DNA of 64,000 bases, taken from NCBI RefSeq assembly GCF_000350225.1, contig NW_005178745.1:182793-246792 (forward strand). Direction: 5' to 3'. Of this stretch, positions 1-12,671 are shown in pieces. Position 1 is the first letter of the stretch, and the number at the start of each line of letters is the position of its first letter. The DNA is from Chondrus crispus. Its lineage: Eukaryota > Rhodophyta > Florideophyceae > Gigartinales > Gigartinaceae. A model generated the notes under the pieces. That model did no database searches. It saw only the letters and a list, made by a program, of their open reading frames with translations, and was not told the DNA's origin. A program made the translations under genes and the position numbers.

Positions 1-1937
1 CCCCAGCGGGAGATTAATCCGATGGAGGCTACGCCCCTCCGAATTTGATTTCGAAATCAAGTACAAGAAGGGCAAGGCTAACAGCCAAGCTGATGCCCTG
101 TCAAGATTACGGACCGCAGGAGAAACCTTCGACGAAATCGACAACGAAATCCCATGCTTTATGGCCGAACCGGCCGAGGGTACAGTGGAGGACGAGGACA
201 GCTTTGACGCGTTAGACGACAACCTCGCTCTTAAGGGGGGGCCGCCTCTGATCGCCTGGATCACTTCCAAGCTGTCACTCCGGAGGAGCTCATTGGCGAG
301 CAAGCCGTCGACCCCTTCTGCAACCGCATCAAGGAAGAAATGGACGCCGGAAAGGTGAGAACATTCAGCATGGAGACCGAGGAACTCGAAGGAACTCTAT
401 GCCGTACCGCGGCGGAGTTTGCACAAGCGGTGATACCACAATCGTTAAGGGACCGCGTCCTATGGTTGAGCCACTACGCAAAATTGGCAGGCCACCCGGG
501 AGGCAGGGAACTTTACAAGACATTGAGAAGATATTTTTACTGGCGTACGATGGCCCTAGACTGCTACGCAGTCGCGAAGGATTGCGCCGCATGTGCGCGG
601 GAAAGGGTGAAGTTAAGAAAAAACACGAAGGAAATGAAGCTGGTCACGCCCAAAGCTCCGCTGGAGTTTGTCGCCATCGACATCCTCGGCGAGCTAATTA
701 CAACTAAACGAGGAAATCGGTATATTCTCGTGATCAGAGATCGCTACTCGAAACTGGTACGAACCGTACCGTTGAAGAAGATATCAGCTGCGCACATCGC
801 AGAAGCCTTCGTTCACCATTGGGTATTCGTGTATGGACCGCCGGTCAAGCTGCTGTCCGACAATGGAACACAGTTCACGGCCCGGTTCTTTCAGAATGTC
901 TGCCGAATTCTCGGCATACGCAATGTGTTCACGACTACGTACCACTCGCAAGCCAACGGCCAAGTTGAGAGGTTTAACCGCACGCTGACTTCCGCGTTGC
1001 GAAAATATTTTGGAGAGCATCTCAAGGACTGGGACCTATTTAGCGACGCTGTGACGTTCGCATACAACACGCAAGTTCATCGAACTACGAACATCGCGCC
1101 CTTGGAGCTGGTGTTAGCTCGGGCGCCGAGAAGCATTGCGTTACAAGCACAGCCAAGTTTGGAAGGATTTAGCTCGAATCGAGCGTACTACCTGAAATGG
1201 AAGTCGTGGTTCGAAAGCCTGATGAAAAGAGCTTGCGGAAAGAATAAGCGCGCTACAAGCGAAATTTCGACGCAAGGCTCCGCAAGCCGAAGTATGAAAT
1301 CCCTTCAGGATCATACGTATTCCTTCGAAAGGAGCAAGGCACGGCCACCCAGCCGAAACATAAGTTGGCAAAAGTGGCTACGGGTCCATATCAAGTGAAG
1401 GAGTCAACTGAGAATACGGTCGTCATTGCCATCGGCGACCAAGAAGAGCGCGTGTCGCGAGATCGAGTCGAATTAGCCCCTAGTCCCATGGACTATACGC
1501 CGATAATCGGGCTACGACAAGCGCTACAGTTCCTCAATCGAGAAGGTGAACGAGAAGAATCCGCCGCGCAAGCGAAGGATAGGACGGATGACGGACCGTT
1601 GGTAAATCAGGAAGCTGCGGGCATCCCGCCCGATCTACAAGAGATGGGAGGTTCGGAAGAGCAGGATGAGGATGAGTCGCTGGCTGTTCGGAAGGGGGAC
1701 GGACAGTTGGACAAGCAAGAAGAAGGAGCCGAGAGTCAGGAGTATGTGATCGACAAGATCGTGGACCACGGCTACGACGACGAGAAATTAATTCTCAAAA
1801 TAAGATGGTATGGGTATACCACCGAGGACGCGACGTGGGAGCCCATTGAGCAGTTACCTCGTAGCACAACAGTCACGTATTTCCGAAGGAAACGGTTGCC
1901 CCTGCCGGCGCAAGTCGCGCACGCGGTACCTGGATAG
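1..1937 (+). pseudogene. Ty3/gypsy chromovirus pol, 3' part (RNase H tail, integrase, chromodomain), frameshifted
   Basis: The window opens inside the RNase H end of a pol gene (frame 2: [14 protein letters not shown]). The reading then jumps to frame 1 near a run of seven G at about 234-241. Frame 1 (to 1398) holds the integrase: an HHCC zinc module (HYAKLAGH and CAAC) and the DDE core (D in AIDILG, D in LLSDNG, E in NGQVERF). A second shift near 1245 moves to frame 3, which runs through the C-terminal integrase region to a chromodomain (EYVIDKIVDHGYDD, then IRWYGY and ATWEP). The stop is at about 1935. In living copies the integrase inserts the cDNA and the chromodomain steers it to chromatin. 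Two frameshifts make this copy inactive. The 5' part lies outside the window. Confidence 0.9.
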
Positions 1938-4900
1938 CTGTTGTCAAGAAAGAATGCAGAGGAGATCCAGCAAAGAAGTCAGAAGTTTGAGGAAGCGATG
2001 CATGCCGCGTCGTCGAGAAATGGGGAATGTAACCGTACCCCTGGATGAGGTGTTACGCTCGCCTGAATGGCAACGCGTCATCGAAGCCCACACGTGAACT
2101 TAAGATTGAGAGCAGAAGTCTGCACGGACGGGGAGCGAAAATTATCCCAGAATTACTAGAAAACTACCGGAAGGGGATTGTCGAATGAACAGTACGAGAA
2201 TTGAGCACCAGTCCTCCCTCGGAATCCTAATCAAAATTGAGGATGGCCGCCCGAAATCGCCGGTTGCCCGCTCAGTTACTGTTGCTAGCCAGGGCTGACC
2301 GCACAAATATCGAAGTCAGATCGCGACCCGCGACTACTATTGCGTATGAAGCAGAACACGTCATTAGCCGGCGGCTCGTCCATCTCGCTTTGCGGAGAGT
2401 TGACAAGGATTAGCAAGGCGCAACGCGCGCTCGCCGGGCAGGAGGTGCCCTTTTTACAGACGGGAGCAGTGTGGATTTAAGACTGACTCCCGACCCCCGC
2501 GCGACCCACGTTTATGGAGAGCCACCAAGCGGAGCAGAGGGGGCAACTGGAAGGGTTGGGAATGAGAGATAGCCGGAGGAGTCGACGTCCCAACGAGACG
2601 ACACGGTTCACTCGACAGTTGCGAACGACAGGGGCACGACGCGTTTACTGACGATCAGCGTTCTTACTAGTTTACAACTTTAACCCCCCTTCTCTTCTCA
2701 CTACCTCTTTTCATTGTTTCGGTTTTAGTTGGTTGTTTGTTTTTGTGCGCGTTTGTTTTGTTATGTTATGTTTATTTTGTTTGTCGTTGTCTAGGACACG
2801 ACTTTGCATGGCGCAAGTCTATCAGTGAGTCTGCAACAACCAGACGAATGCCAGTGCCATGAGAAAAGGAAGAAGGAACCGCTGCGGGTGACTTTTCAAG
2901 ACAAGTAAGCCCCGACGAGGGAGGAGATGCGAGGTACCGCGGGTCGATTCGACCAAGAGAAGGCTGTATCCGACGGGAAATGCACAGTGTGCACGAGACG
3001 GGGAAACTGAAAGGAGAGTCGGGAGGGAGAGGAGCTCCACCCCCCCGCGACGAGGGATATGGTTGATTGACGGGAAGGGATGATCAAAAGGGGACGCACC
3101 AGTCGCTGACGGAGCTCGGCAAGCCCCGATACAGAGGCTTATCGAGCAGAAATAATTACTGACCGAGGCAAACCCGCGACAAGGACAAGCATAGTCCCAC
3201 CGCAAGGTAGTCAACGAATCGTCGATTGCGACTAACACTGACGCCCCTGTAGTACTTCTGGCATACGCTCGACGCACCCACCGATCCGTAGCTATGCCCT
3301 ACTATGTTTTCTGTTGTATTTTTTGCGTTCTCTTTTTTGGTCACCTTTGAGGTCCAGAGGTACCACCGCGTCCTGTGAACATCGATCAGCGGGTATATCG
3401 GGCATCAGAAGGAGGATACGGCCGCGTTACAAGGAAGAACGTCCTCCGCGGTACATGACAAGCTGGGCTTGTCTGGGGAGCGAGAGACGTTATAGGGAGT
3501 CAAGAACTGCCATCACAGTGGCCTCGCGGAACGCTGCAGTAGCGTAGAAAGGACGAGACGACGCAGACGAAGAGGAAGGCGTGTCGCGTCGAGCGCATGA
3601 GGCGCTGGGTACTTAGAAAACGTGCAAACGGCACGCGCAAGTTCGTAACCGCCGCCACGCGAAGATGCAAACAGGGAAAAGGGGAACACGATCGTCCCGT
3701 ACGAGATGTCAAAAAAGGAGAGCGACGTTAACCGTCGACAACACTCACAAGCCAGAGCAGGGAAAGAAAAGACTTAGGCGATTTTATCTGAAAACCCTCC
3801 TCACCGGAATGCAAGAGCCGCCGCAGTCGTACCACGAAAACGAAAATTTACTGTAGTCTCAGGCTGAGGTCACATACTCTTGAGACACGATCACGCGCAC
3901 GAGACAGGACGCTTGGATCAGAGATCCGCCCTCGTGACGCGCAATTTAATCAAGAAAATACTTGGAGGTCGTCAGAGAAACGCTGGACAAGCGGTAAAAG
4001 CCGAAAATGGACCAAGGGGGTAACCTTCGAAAATTTAATGAAAAAGCTACGAGGAAACAGTACTTGTTGGTCGCACGAAAACAGAGGAGCGCTGGCTACA
4101 GCCCATGGCACAAATACACCAGGTCACCTGATCACATCGTCGTGAGCCATCTCACAAGACACTCAACGAGCGGGAGCCTTCTTCCACGGGGCAAGACACA
4201 ATGCCGCCGTCGGTTTGGCCATGTACAACGAGTTCCGTACGTCCGCAAAGGACGACCGAACCCCTGCCTAAGACAACGGGCTCCTGTTCTCGCGACCCGC
4301 CTCCCTGTTCGAGGCAACTGAAAAAAATGGAGAAGAGAGGGCAGAGAAATGGTAATCCTCGCATCAACGAGGACCGATTTGTGACGTCTCATTGAGACGG
4401 CAATCGGAAGTCTCGCGCCACCTTCCAACACGAACGATCCGGAGCACCGAAAAGAGTAGAGCAACTCCGGAGTAGAGAGATCGTCGATCGAGGAGCTCAT
4501 TACCAATGACAGAGCTGTGGCTCGACGCGACTGACGACGTCAAGCTCACGTTCTCGTTGTTACCCCAAGCGAACTACCGAAACAACATCCTTCCTTTATT
4601 TCCTCTACTGTCTCGCACATTGTCCCTCTTACTGCTTTCCTATGTTTTTTATTTGCCCTAAGTTCCTGTGCATTTTTATTTTATTTCACTTCTTGTTGTG
4701 AAGACCTAACCCGACCCCACGCCGCGACATCGACACTAAGGACGACCGACAGGACGTCGATCATGACGAGACCCCCCGTTGGGACGGAGATAAGCCAGGA
4801 GATCAAGACCGCTACGCACGACGTGCGGAGTTGAACAAATAATTGGAGGCACGCGGAAAAAGAGACGGACGTCTATCGCACGAAAGGAAGAGAAGTGCAC

Positions 4901-6854
4901 ACTCGCCGAGTGTTTGACATCGCTACTGGAAGATGTACAGTAAGAGGCGGTCGATGACTAAGGAAATCCGGAAAGCCACTACGTGAATGACCACTCCGAA
5001 GTTCTTCAAATTGATATTCTTTCGTGATTCTGAATTGGGGCGTCCCCATCGTGGGTCGCTCGCAATTAACGACTAGTCAAATAGGCGCTGATGATGGTCG
5101 GAAAGCATTCGTAAGCAGCGTGTGTTATCACGTTATGGAGGACGCCAGGCGTAGAAATGAGGATCGGAAAACGGGACGAATGCCGTTGACTGAATGAACG
5201 CCGAGCCAGAAACCCTATACGGCAGCGGTAATGCAGTGCCGTGGATAAGAGACAACGCACGGTAGTGCAGAAAACCTATCAGGAAAGATCTTTTCGATCA
5301 CAGAGAGTTGGTCGCGACGTTCGAAAGGAGCAGGGCTGTGCTCGACGAAAGCTCAGTGAAGGGACAGCTAGCATGAGACCCGAACCTTCCTTGGAAAACT
5401 GATGAACGGTGATGACATCACTCCGACGAGAACAGATCGTCACAGACCCACACACCCACAGACGTTCCGATTCCACGAGGCGACATGAGGATTCGCACTC
5501 AAAGTACAAAGGAGATGGGACACAGGATCGAAGCTATCGCAGGGGATGCTGAACAAGGCGGGTTCATTGGACAGAGGGAACCCCTAATCACGAATTAAAA
5601 TATTCCTCGACGAGATAACTGGGCGAATAAGGGGACCGCCTGACGGGGATGACAGAGGGGAGCCTTATTAGAGGCAACAGGAGCCACAGACCCCAGCAAT
5701 GAAGATAAACGCGTACTCCTAAGGGCGTGTACCTTGCGGACACGCTGGAAAATATATAAAGAGGAGGAATGCAGGATGGAAGTCTCAAGAAGAGGCATTC
5801 GTTCCACCACACCAGAATGCCGCTATCAGAGAGTCACCTCGACGGAGTCGTCGGTGAGGCAGGTTTGAGGACGAATGAGGAGGGAGCCACGGGATCCGCT
5901 CTTGAAAGAGGGGCGTGTGGGCCCCGTCAAAGCGGTGGATAAAGAGGAGGAAAAGGAAAATGAGGAGACGGATGACGTACGTGTTGGATAAAAAGAAGAA
6001 AAATGCAAAAAGAGGAGGAAGTGGATAGGAAAAGGGAATGCAATTTATTTTCGGTGGAACGAAGGGAAGTGTCGACGATGAGAAGACACCCTCAGCGGAC
6101 AACAATCTGAACATGGATCGGCAGGACGCTAGCATCGACAATGGGTCAATGGGAAGATTCACCCAAGGATTTTTTTCTTTGGAAGTGAGGCGACAAGCTG
6201 CGCCAGTAAGCGCAGGTCAACGAGGGACACTCCTCGAACAGCCCCCTCGCTTATTCCGTGAGCACGGATCAATGTGGGATAGACGCTGGCGGCGCCATCG
6301 TTCTTTTTGATAACATCTGGAGAGGACAGGGAGGTCGAACCTCCCCTGGTCGATTGGACAGCGTCGACGATTGGGTACAAGGGGGCGGCAACCGGAACAG
6401 CCGCAGGAGAAGGGGACGAGCTGGGACGTGCACAGGGGAAGACGGTGCAGAAAGAACCGAGGGGGTAAGGGACAAAGAATTTCCCTTCCTTTCTGGGGCT
6501 GCCCGCACGGACAGACTTTCAGTCCGGCTAGCTGACGAGGGGACCTCTCTCGTCTCTGATAGAGGTTGACACCTGGCCACTGGAGGTGAATGGTACCGCA
6601 AAGGGGATTTGACCTCCTCACACCGAAGGGGCTCTCGTCGCCCTTATCGAAGCATTCACGGGAAGAGTGGGGTCGGCCGGATCGACAGGAAGTGAAGTCC
6701 GTGAGACCGTTAACACAGGGCGAGAACGCAAAGGCTCTCTGGGACAGAGGTCGCGCTCGCGGAGATCCGCAAGGAAGACCGGCATTTCAACCGGAACGGG
6801 CGTCTGATTCCCATACTGTCCACTCAGGCGCGCCTCGTCGCAAGAACATTGCGA
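1938..6854. other. Long stretch without a recognisable gene
   Basis: I see no protein family, RNA gene or clean repeat here. The open frames are short and lie on both strands without conserved motifs. Two pyrimidine-rich tracts stand out at about 2680-2790 and 4560-4690, T-rich and poor in coding signals. The stretch follows the chromovirus pol and precedes an antisense accessory frame, so it may be decayed 3' sequence of the same element. That is a guess from position only. Confidence 0.4.
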
Positions 6855-8130
6855 TCACGTCCAGGGGTTAAACCAAGCGTAGTCCCCCGCACCACGATGA
6901 GCACGACCAGGAGAGAAGGAGGGTCGTTGCCGGACGAAGGAACGAGCGGAATTTTGACGCGGTATCAAGTCCCAATCGACATTCTCTATCTTATCGAGGA
7001 TAGAATGCAATTCGGTGTCTGCATCTGTGCCGCCCAGGGGAACCGAATAATGGAGGCGTCGCATGAGGCTGATGAGCTGGGGAGGCAAGTACCACAACCT
7101 CCAGCAGTCGTAGGTCTCCCACAGGAGGGTCACTGCCACTTTGGTACACCACTCTGTGAAGAAGACTACCCAAAGGCCATGTCTAGGATCACGTATATGC
7201 CTTCCGTAATACGTGTACGCCGGGCCGAGCTCAGCCCAGAAGCCTTGGCAGACCTCAAATTCGCTCCACCACGACGGAATACGTTGATAACGATTTGCGT
7301 AATGGGACCTCGCGATTTCTCGCGCCCCCGACATCTGGTAGGCCACAACATAACCAGTGTCAGACAGAATACGGCGCTCGAAGCGCACTGTGCGCAGAAA
7401 GAAGGGGATGGTACCCCGCTTGATAAGTCGGAAATTAGCCGGAATTATGGCGATGGTCCACAGCATAGCGTCGCCCGACGGTCCGTTAGTTGAACCGAGG
7501 GCGGTTAGCTTCACGAGGAGGGTTACCGGAGGTCCAGGCCAGCATGTTATCGAGGTAAGACCGCTCGCCATCGGTGCGAATCGGCCACGTGTCACAACCA
7601 AATTCCTCAGAGATGAGATCCTGCGTCAATGGCAGCTCAAGCCTGTCGCACAGAGTGATCATGAAGCGGGTCGATAACACCGCACGACCACGAGGCAGAG
7701 TGTGACACAGGATGGAGGGAGGAATGGCGATGCGAGCCAACCAATCGTAAGACCGGATAGCTTGAGGGGGGATTTGTCCTGGAGGCATACCGGCGCCGTC
7801 GGCGAACGAGTAAGCAATGTCATCGAAGGCGCATACATCGATCACGGAGAACCATTTAGCGGAAGCAAAAAGCACAGGATTAAGGCGCATGGCCTTATGG
7901 TGGAGCTCCAACGCAGCAGGGTATCGACGCGAGGACGGAGCGTTAGTATCCGAATCGATGTGGCCAACAGTGCCAGCATGTTGGGAATCAGGGGTCATCG
8001 AGGGATGGAAGGAAGACCTGGAGGGTCGTGAGAAGTGGAAGAAAAGCCCACGCCGTAGCGCTTGCGTTTGGTACCACCACTCCAATGGCTTGGGGATGAA
8101 GGAAACATAAGGCTCGTCTTGCTCTTGCAC
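6855..8130 (-). pseudogene. Decayed antisense accessory ORF of a chromovirus (copy A)
   Basis: Two overlapping minus-strand frames (8130-7486 and 7601-6855) read as one protein broken by a frameshift near 7500-7600. No known domain is recognised. Short blocks match the frame at 18,756-21,281: DGERSYLDNML here against GGERYHVTLLN there, GYVVAYQ against AYVAAHW, and LW..IP..IKRGTIP against MW..FSVP..ARRGLYP. The order of blocks is the same in both. The frame at 14,174-15,442 shares GSEVDYVDKMA at the first block. I infer one accessory protein family of gypsy elements encoded opposite to gag-pol. Its function is unknown. The owner could be the element whose pol ends at 1937. Confidence 0.45.
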
Positions 8131-8514
8131 TCCGGCAGGTTACCGGAAACGGCGATGTAGGGGTATGAGAGAAACGGCGAGGAGATTATACGATGGCGGA
8201 GCGGCGTACAAGAGCGCTCGGAAGGGGGATATGTAGTGCAATAATCGGCTGCACCGTGAGGGGGTGAAAAGAAAAGGAATTGAGGGGTATGACAAATTGG
8301 GGGGATGACAAGTGAAAACTATTTCACTTTATTATTTTAATTATTAACTTTAATTAGTTGCATATTAGTTATTTAACGTTGTATTAGATCTAGGATCTAG
8401 CGCCGCGAGCTACTGTAGTGGCTCCGGCGGGGCGATATATACCTTCGCCCTCTGACCACCAAGTCAGTAAAGGTATCCCGAGTTGCCGGAGTTGAATGTC
8501 GCCTTGGTCGAAGT

Positions 8515-8600
8515 ACGTCTCTACCAAGACGCTCCCTCTTACCTAAGCCTACGGCATCCTTCAGCGCTCGGGGGTCCCCTTCCTTTTTCCTTTATTTCTC
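8515..8600 (+). repeat. 86-bp direct repeat, copy 1 (copy 2 at 9387-9472)
   Basis: The segment starting ACGTCTCTACCAAGACGCT recurs at 9387-9472 with only a few differences, including the following block with CAGCGCTCGGGGGTCCCCT and the pyrimidine tail. The two copies are 872 bp apart in the same orientation. Confidence 0.8.
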
Positions 8601-8771
8601 AATCAACCCGAGTTGCCGGAGTTAGATCTCGCCTTCGTCGAAGACCGCTTCCGTTCACGCGACGCGCTTCCCTTCTACGCTGCTAACGACATCCTCTATT
8701 GCTCGGGGTCCCATTCCTTTTCCTTATCCTTTTACCTTTTCTATCTCTGCATCTATTTTTCCCTTAATTCT

Positions 8772-9386
8772 GTTGGTTCCATTGGAGTCGGTCGCGACCG
8801 ATCCGGTGTAGGTGTTTTAGCCATCGGGCAACACGTTGTGTAGCGCTGCTACTGTTTCAAGTTCCGTAGGAAGGCTGTTGTAACGACACCTCCGTCAAAG
8901 GTCTTACTGTATAAGACAGAGTTGGTACCACCAACCGCGATCGCGATTCGCGCTGGTGAGGGTGTTTTAGTCATCGGGCAACACGTCGGTAGTAGCGTTG
9001 CTACACGGTTACGATCCCGTCGGGTAGTGCTGAACAATCCCACGTCGAAGACCTTGAATTATACGCAAGGTGCTGAAGAAGCTCGTCGAGCATTGGCCTT
9101 ACAACCCAGCGAACCGCGGTTACATTCTCGTACACAAGCCCAACCTGCACTAGCCGAGCATTCAAGTCTTCACAAGTGTCTACCACCATTATTCTCCCGG
9201 GCCGGGAATCTTTCCTTACCCCTGTCGGAGTCGAGCCACCGTGGGCCGCAAGCCCACACAAGGGGAAAGGGGGCCTCGAACGCTCCGTAGCGCGTGCCAT
9301 CGGCAGTGGTTGTTTCTGTTACTGTTTTTCTTCTTTTTGTTTGACCGTCGGACTGAGTTCGTGGCCTGCCAGGCACATTGCACTAC
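8772..9386 (+). repeat. Diverged ~0.6-kb duplication, copy 1 (copy 2 at about 9587-10047)
   Basis: Blocks occur in the same order in both copies: TTGGTTCCAT..GG then GCGACCGATCCG, CATCGGGCA..ACG then TGTAGCGCTGCTAC, GAAGACCTT, CGAGCATTGG, GGGCCGG, and a tail with CAGGC.CATTGCAC. Copy 1 has one extra internal repeat of the CATCGGGCAACACG block (8923-9003). The copies differ by many substitutions and small gaps, so the duplication is old. Confidence 0.7.
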
Positions 9387-10212
9387 ACGTCTCTACCAAG
9401 ACGCTTCCTTTTACCTAAGCCTACGGCATCCTTCAGCGCTCGGGGGTCCCCTTTCTTTTTCCTTTATTTCCCTATCCTAATTTCCCTTAATCTTGAGTTG
9501 GTCCCACCTTGTAGGATTGCGATCCGCAACGTGACGTCATTACCCATTGGGCTTCTGTGTTGGTGCACCAGTGGTGCTCTTCTCAGCGTTGGTTCCATCG
9601 GAATCTGGTTGCGACCGATCCGTTGTTGGTACTTTGCCATCGGGCAGTACGACGGTGTAGCGCTGCTACGTTTTCTTCTTTCCCGACGGGCTACGTTGCG
9701 ACGTCCCCGTCGAAGACCTTATCAAGGGTGTAAGGTATCAAGGCGCTCCACGAGCATTGGATTTACGACCCAGCGGGTTCGGTCTGCCTAGACACCACGC
9801 ACTCGTCGAGCATTTGCCTTTTCAAGTCTTACCGCACCTATACTTCCGGGCCGGGCTTTTCTTCCTTTGCTCCCCCTTTTAGGGATTCGAGCTACAGCGG
9901 GCCGTAAGCCCTCATAAAGGGAAAGGGAGCTCCGAACACTCTGTGGCAGTGCGCCGCCGGCTGCTTTGGTTGTTTCGTTTGTTTGTTTGTTTTCTGGCCG
10001 TGAGGGTCTTCGACCTTGTCCACTGCCTACCAGGCGCATTGCACCACAAAAGTGCTCTACCGACCTAGAATTAGCATACGGTAATTCCGACATAGGGGTA
10101 GCCCCACAAGATTGGTCTCCCCACAAGTCTGGAAAGTACAATCTGAAAGGTAGAGTTCAGAATTTCAAGTTTAGGAAATTATTCCAAGGGTCGCGTTTAT
10201 TGAGAACGGGCC

Positions 10213-10905
10213 ATGGCTTCAAGCCAATCGAGGGACAGTGGTGCCGTAGTAAGAAGAACCGAATCGGTGCCGGGCTCGCGAATCCCGCCAGAGCCACGTA
10301 CGCGTAGCCAGGCCAACTCGGTCGCCGACCTCGGAGAAGAAGATTCCCCGCTGGGGACACAAGTCAAGAAGAATGACCTGGAAGAAGTCTACGAATTTTG
10401 AGCGAAGAACTTCGTCAGGAGACGAAGAGGAAATTAGAAGAAGAGCTGGGTATTTTTCAGAAGCAACAGGAGTTGCTAAAATCCGAGTTCCACACTGCGT
10501 TGGAAGAGCTGACAGCTCGTGTGGTTCTCGTTGGGAATTTATTTACCGATGCGTCCAAAGGGCCGCGACCCCGAGGTGCTTGATTCGCTGAAACTCGCTG
10601 CGAAAGAAGCGCAGCGAGACGCCAATCAGGCCTTAGAAACGCTGACCAATACAAGGTACAGCATCGATGAGAAGTTCGACCGCGCCGCGCGACGACTCAA
10701 GGACCTTGAGCAAGCTGCAGGCCGGTCCGGACCAAGGTTGGATTCAGGGACGCTAGCCGATGGCGAACCCGAGGATCCAAAGATGGAGGACAATTTAGTC
10801 CAAAACGGGAACTCCAGGAGGAGAAGTTCCAAGTCGGCCAGAGGCCGAAGGAAGAAAAGTCACTTCGGTGACGGGCGAGAAAATTGCGACTCAAATTTGG
10901 AGTAG
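10213..10905 (+). pseudogene. Gag-like coiled-coil fragment, frameshifted
   Basis: Three overlapping plus frames read as one broken protein. A polar start (MASSQSRDSG at 10213) is followed by a heptad-like region (RQETKRKLEEELGIFQKQ, LKSEFHTALEEL). A second helical block (LKLAAKEAQRDANQALETL, FDRAARRLKDLEQAAG) precedes a basic tail. Shifts lie near 10,395 and 10,560. No zinc knuckle or gag signature is seen. It lies just upstream of, and in line with, the LTR at 10,943, so a retroelement structural protein is the best guess. A host pseudogene is not excluded. Confidence 0.35.
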
Positions 10906-10942
10906 AATGTTTCCGCAGAAATGAGTGGTGACGGTTCGCCGG

Positions 10943-11531
10943 TGTAGCATATCCCCCTCCTCGTATTAGATTTAGATTAGATTTGTAACTGTAGAGCCTG
11001 AGCTCTACAGTACTTCGGTGCGCGCACGCACACGTGTAACCCACGTGTACGGGGGCGCGCGCACACACGTGTACGACACGTGTGCTGCCAGCCCCGACGG
11101 CTGACAGCACTACAGTACAGGCCGATCTGCACTACTGAAATGTTATGATAGGTGACTCTGTATATTAAATATGAGCGGACCGCCGGCGGTGGAAGACGAC
11201 AACCACGGACTTGTCAAGGATTCTCCACCTCGGTCCGCCGGCTTACTTTTAGGTACTTCCGTTAGTTACCTAGGAGTAGCACCGCGCGAGGGTTGAGGAC
11301 GCGCGCAGCACGCCCACGAGCCGGCTCCGCCTCCGCCCGTCGGTACTGGATCGTCACCCAGTACTGATCCGGGGCGTCGAGGCATAGAACCGCTCGCGTG
11401 TGCGCGCGTCCTCCCCGATCCCGCTGTACCACCGCTGCCTCGAGCCCGTGCTCGGTACCGTGGGTGGGCCGTGAGTCTTTCCGAACTGTCAGTACTCACC
11501 CCCCCTCGTCGTTGGGGGTGATTATACTACA
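10943..11531 (+). repeat. LTR (589 bp), probably the 3' LTR of a plus-strand gypsy element
   Basis: The ends are TGTAGCATA...CCCCC and GGGGG..ATTATACTACA, a short terminal inverted repeat in TG...CA form. It is alignable in blocks with the LTR at 15,498-16,125: a TATATTAAAT box (11,161-11,170), a GTGTGCTG.CAGCCC block, and a TCCGCCTCCGCCCGTC block. It interrupts a minus-strand pol fragment that starts right after it. The left neighbour is unrelated and no target duplication is visible, so this is one end of a larger or rearranged insertion. Several ACACGTGT and GTAC..GTAC palindromes are inside. Confidence 0.7.
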
Positions 11532-12671
11532 ATACCATACGGGGCGCCAGTCGTTCGGCTCTTCGTGTTCCTGAAGTAAGGTGCGGCCGAGCTGGTAGGC
11601 ACTCGCGTCGGTGTTTATCATGTACGGACGGCCGTGCCGGGGCAACGCGAGGATCGGCGGAGCGATCATGCACTTCTTAAGATTCTCCAACGCCTGAAGT
11701 TGCCGCTTTGTGGGGTTGTAGAAGTCAGGATCCGGATCCTTGCGCGTCATGTCGGTCAGAGGACGCGCTACCTTCGCGAACCTCTTAACGAATCGGCGGT
11801 ATACGTTGCACGCCCCAAGGAACGAGCGCACCTGCGTCAGCGTCCTCGGGAACGTGAAAGTCTTGAAGGCGTCGGCCGCCGTATCGGCCACGCTCAACTT
11901 GCCTGGGAAAATGACTTGCCCCAGGTAGTGCACTTTCGGTCGGAAGAAGCTGCACTTCTTGAGCTTGAGGGAGATACCGGAACTCCGCAGTAAGCCCAAG
12001 AAGGTATCGAGATGCCTCGCGTGTTCTCCGTGCCTACGGGAGAACACGTTCACGTCGTCGAGGTAGACGAGGCATATTTGCCAGCGGACTCCGGAGAGTA
12101 TTATGTCGAGCGCACGTTGGAATGTGGCCGGTGCCTTTTTGAGTCCAGACGGCATGCGCAAGTGGCGAAACGTGCCCATGCGCGTCGTAAACGTGGTCTT
12201 ATCCCGGTCTTCCGGAGCGATCGGGATCTGCCAATAACCGTAATTGCAGTCCAACGTGGTGAACACAGCTGCATCTCCTAACGAGTCGATGCAGTCGTCC
12301 ATCCGTGGCAGCGGATACGAATCCGCTGCGGTCTTCGCGTTGAGACGCCGGTAGTCCACGCAGAACCGAAGGGAGCCGTTATTCTTCGGTACGGGCACCA
12401 CGGGGGACGCGCACTCGGTGCTAGCGGGTTCGATAACCCCTGTGTTCAACATCTTGTTGACCTCCTTCGCGACCATTTCGCGCATGGGCGGGCCCTTCCG
12501 ATAAGGCATAGAACGAATCGGATTCGTTCCCGGTTCGAGGGGAATGCGGTGCTCCGTGGCTTGGATCGTTCCAAGCCCACCGCTCCACAGACTCGAGTGC
12601 TTACGGAGCATCTCGAGTACGTGGCCACGGAGATTGTCATCATCGATGTATGACAGGTCAATCTCTTTTTA
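11532..12671 (-). pseudogene. Ty3/gypsy pol fragment: reverse transcriptase and start of RNase H
   Basis: Reading from the right, a PR-RT linker (MLRKHSSLWSGG) leads into RT with VVPVPKNNGSLRFCVDYRRL, the motif-A aspartate in FTTLDCNYGYWQI, LVYLDDVNVF with the two catalytic Asp, then the connection domain and the first RNase H strand (INTDASAYQLG). The frame is intact for about 365 codons. It is cut after DWRPVWY, where the LTR ending at 11,531 begins. An in-frame stop lies just upstream near 12,670. The RT motifs are better preserved here than in the complete element at 18-29 kb, so it belongs to another family or copy. Confidence 0.9.

Larger units (their letters stand above)
8131..10212. 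other. Non-coding, internally repeated, AT-rich to pyrimidine-rich DNA
   Basis: No gene is supported. An AT-rich block lies at 8310-8385. It follows a G-rich run (about 8301-8306) that could be a polypurine tract. Most of the rest is built of diverged duplications listed separately. It may be an LTR or leader of the element that carries the coiled-coil frame starting at 10,213, but no LTR ends could be fixed. Confidence 0.4.

Noticed and set aside
2822..3277. 151-codon minus-strand frame
   Set aside because: No motif, odd composition, no supporting neighbour; probably chance.
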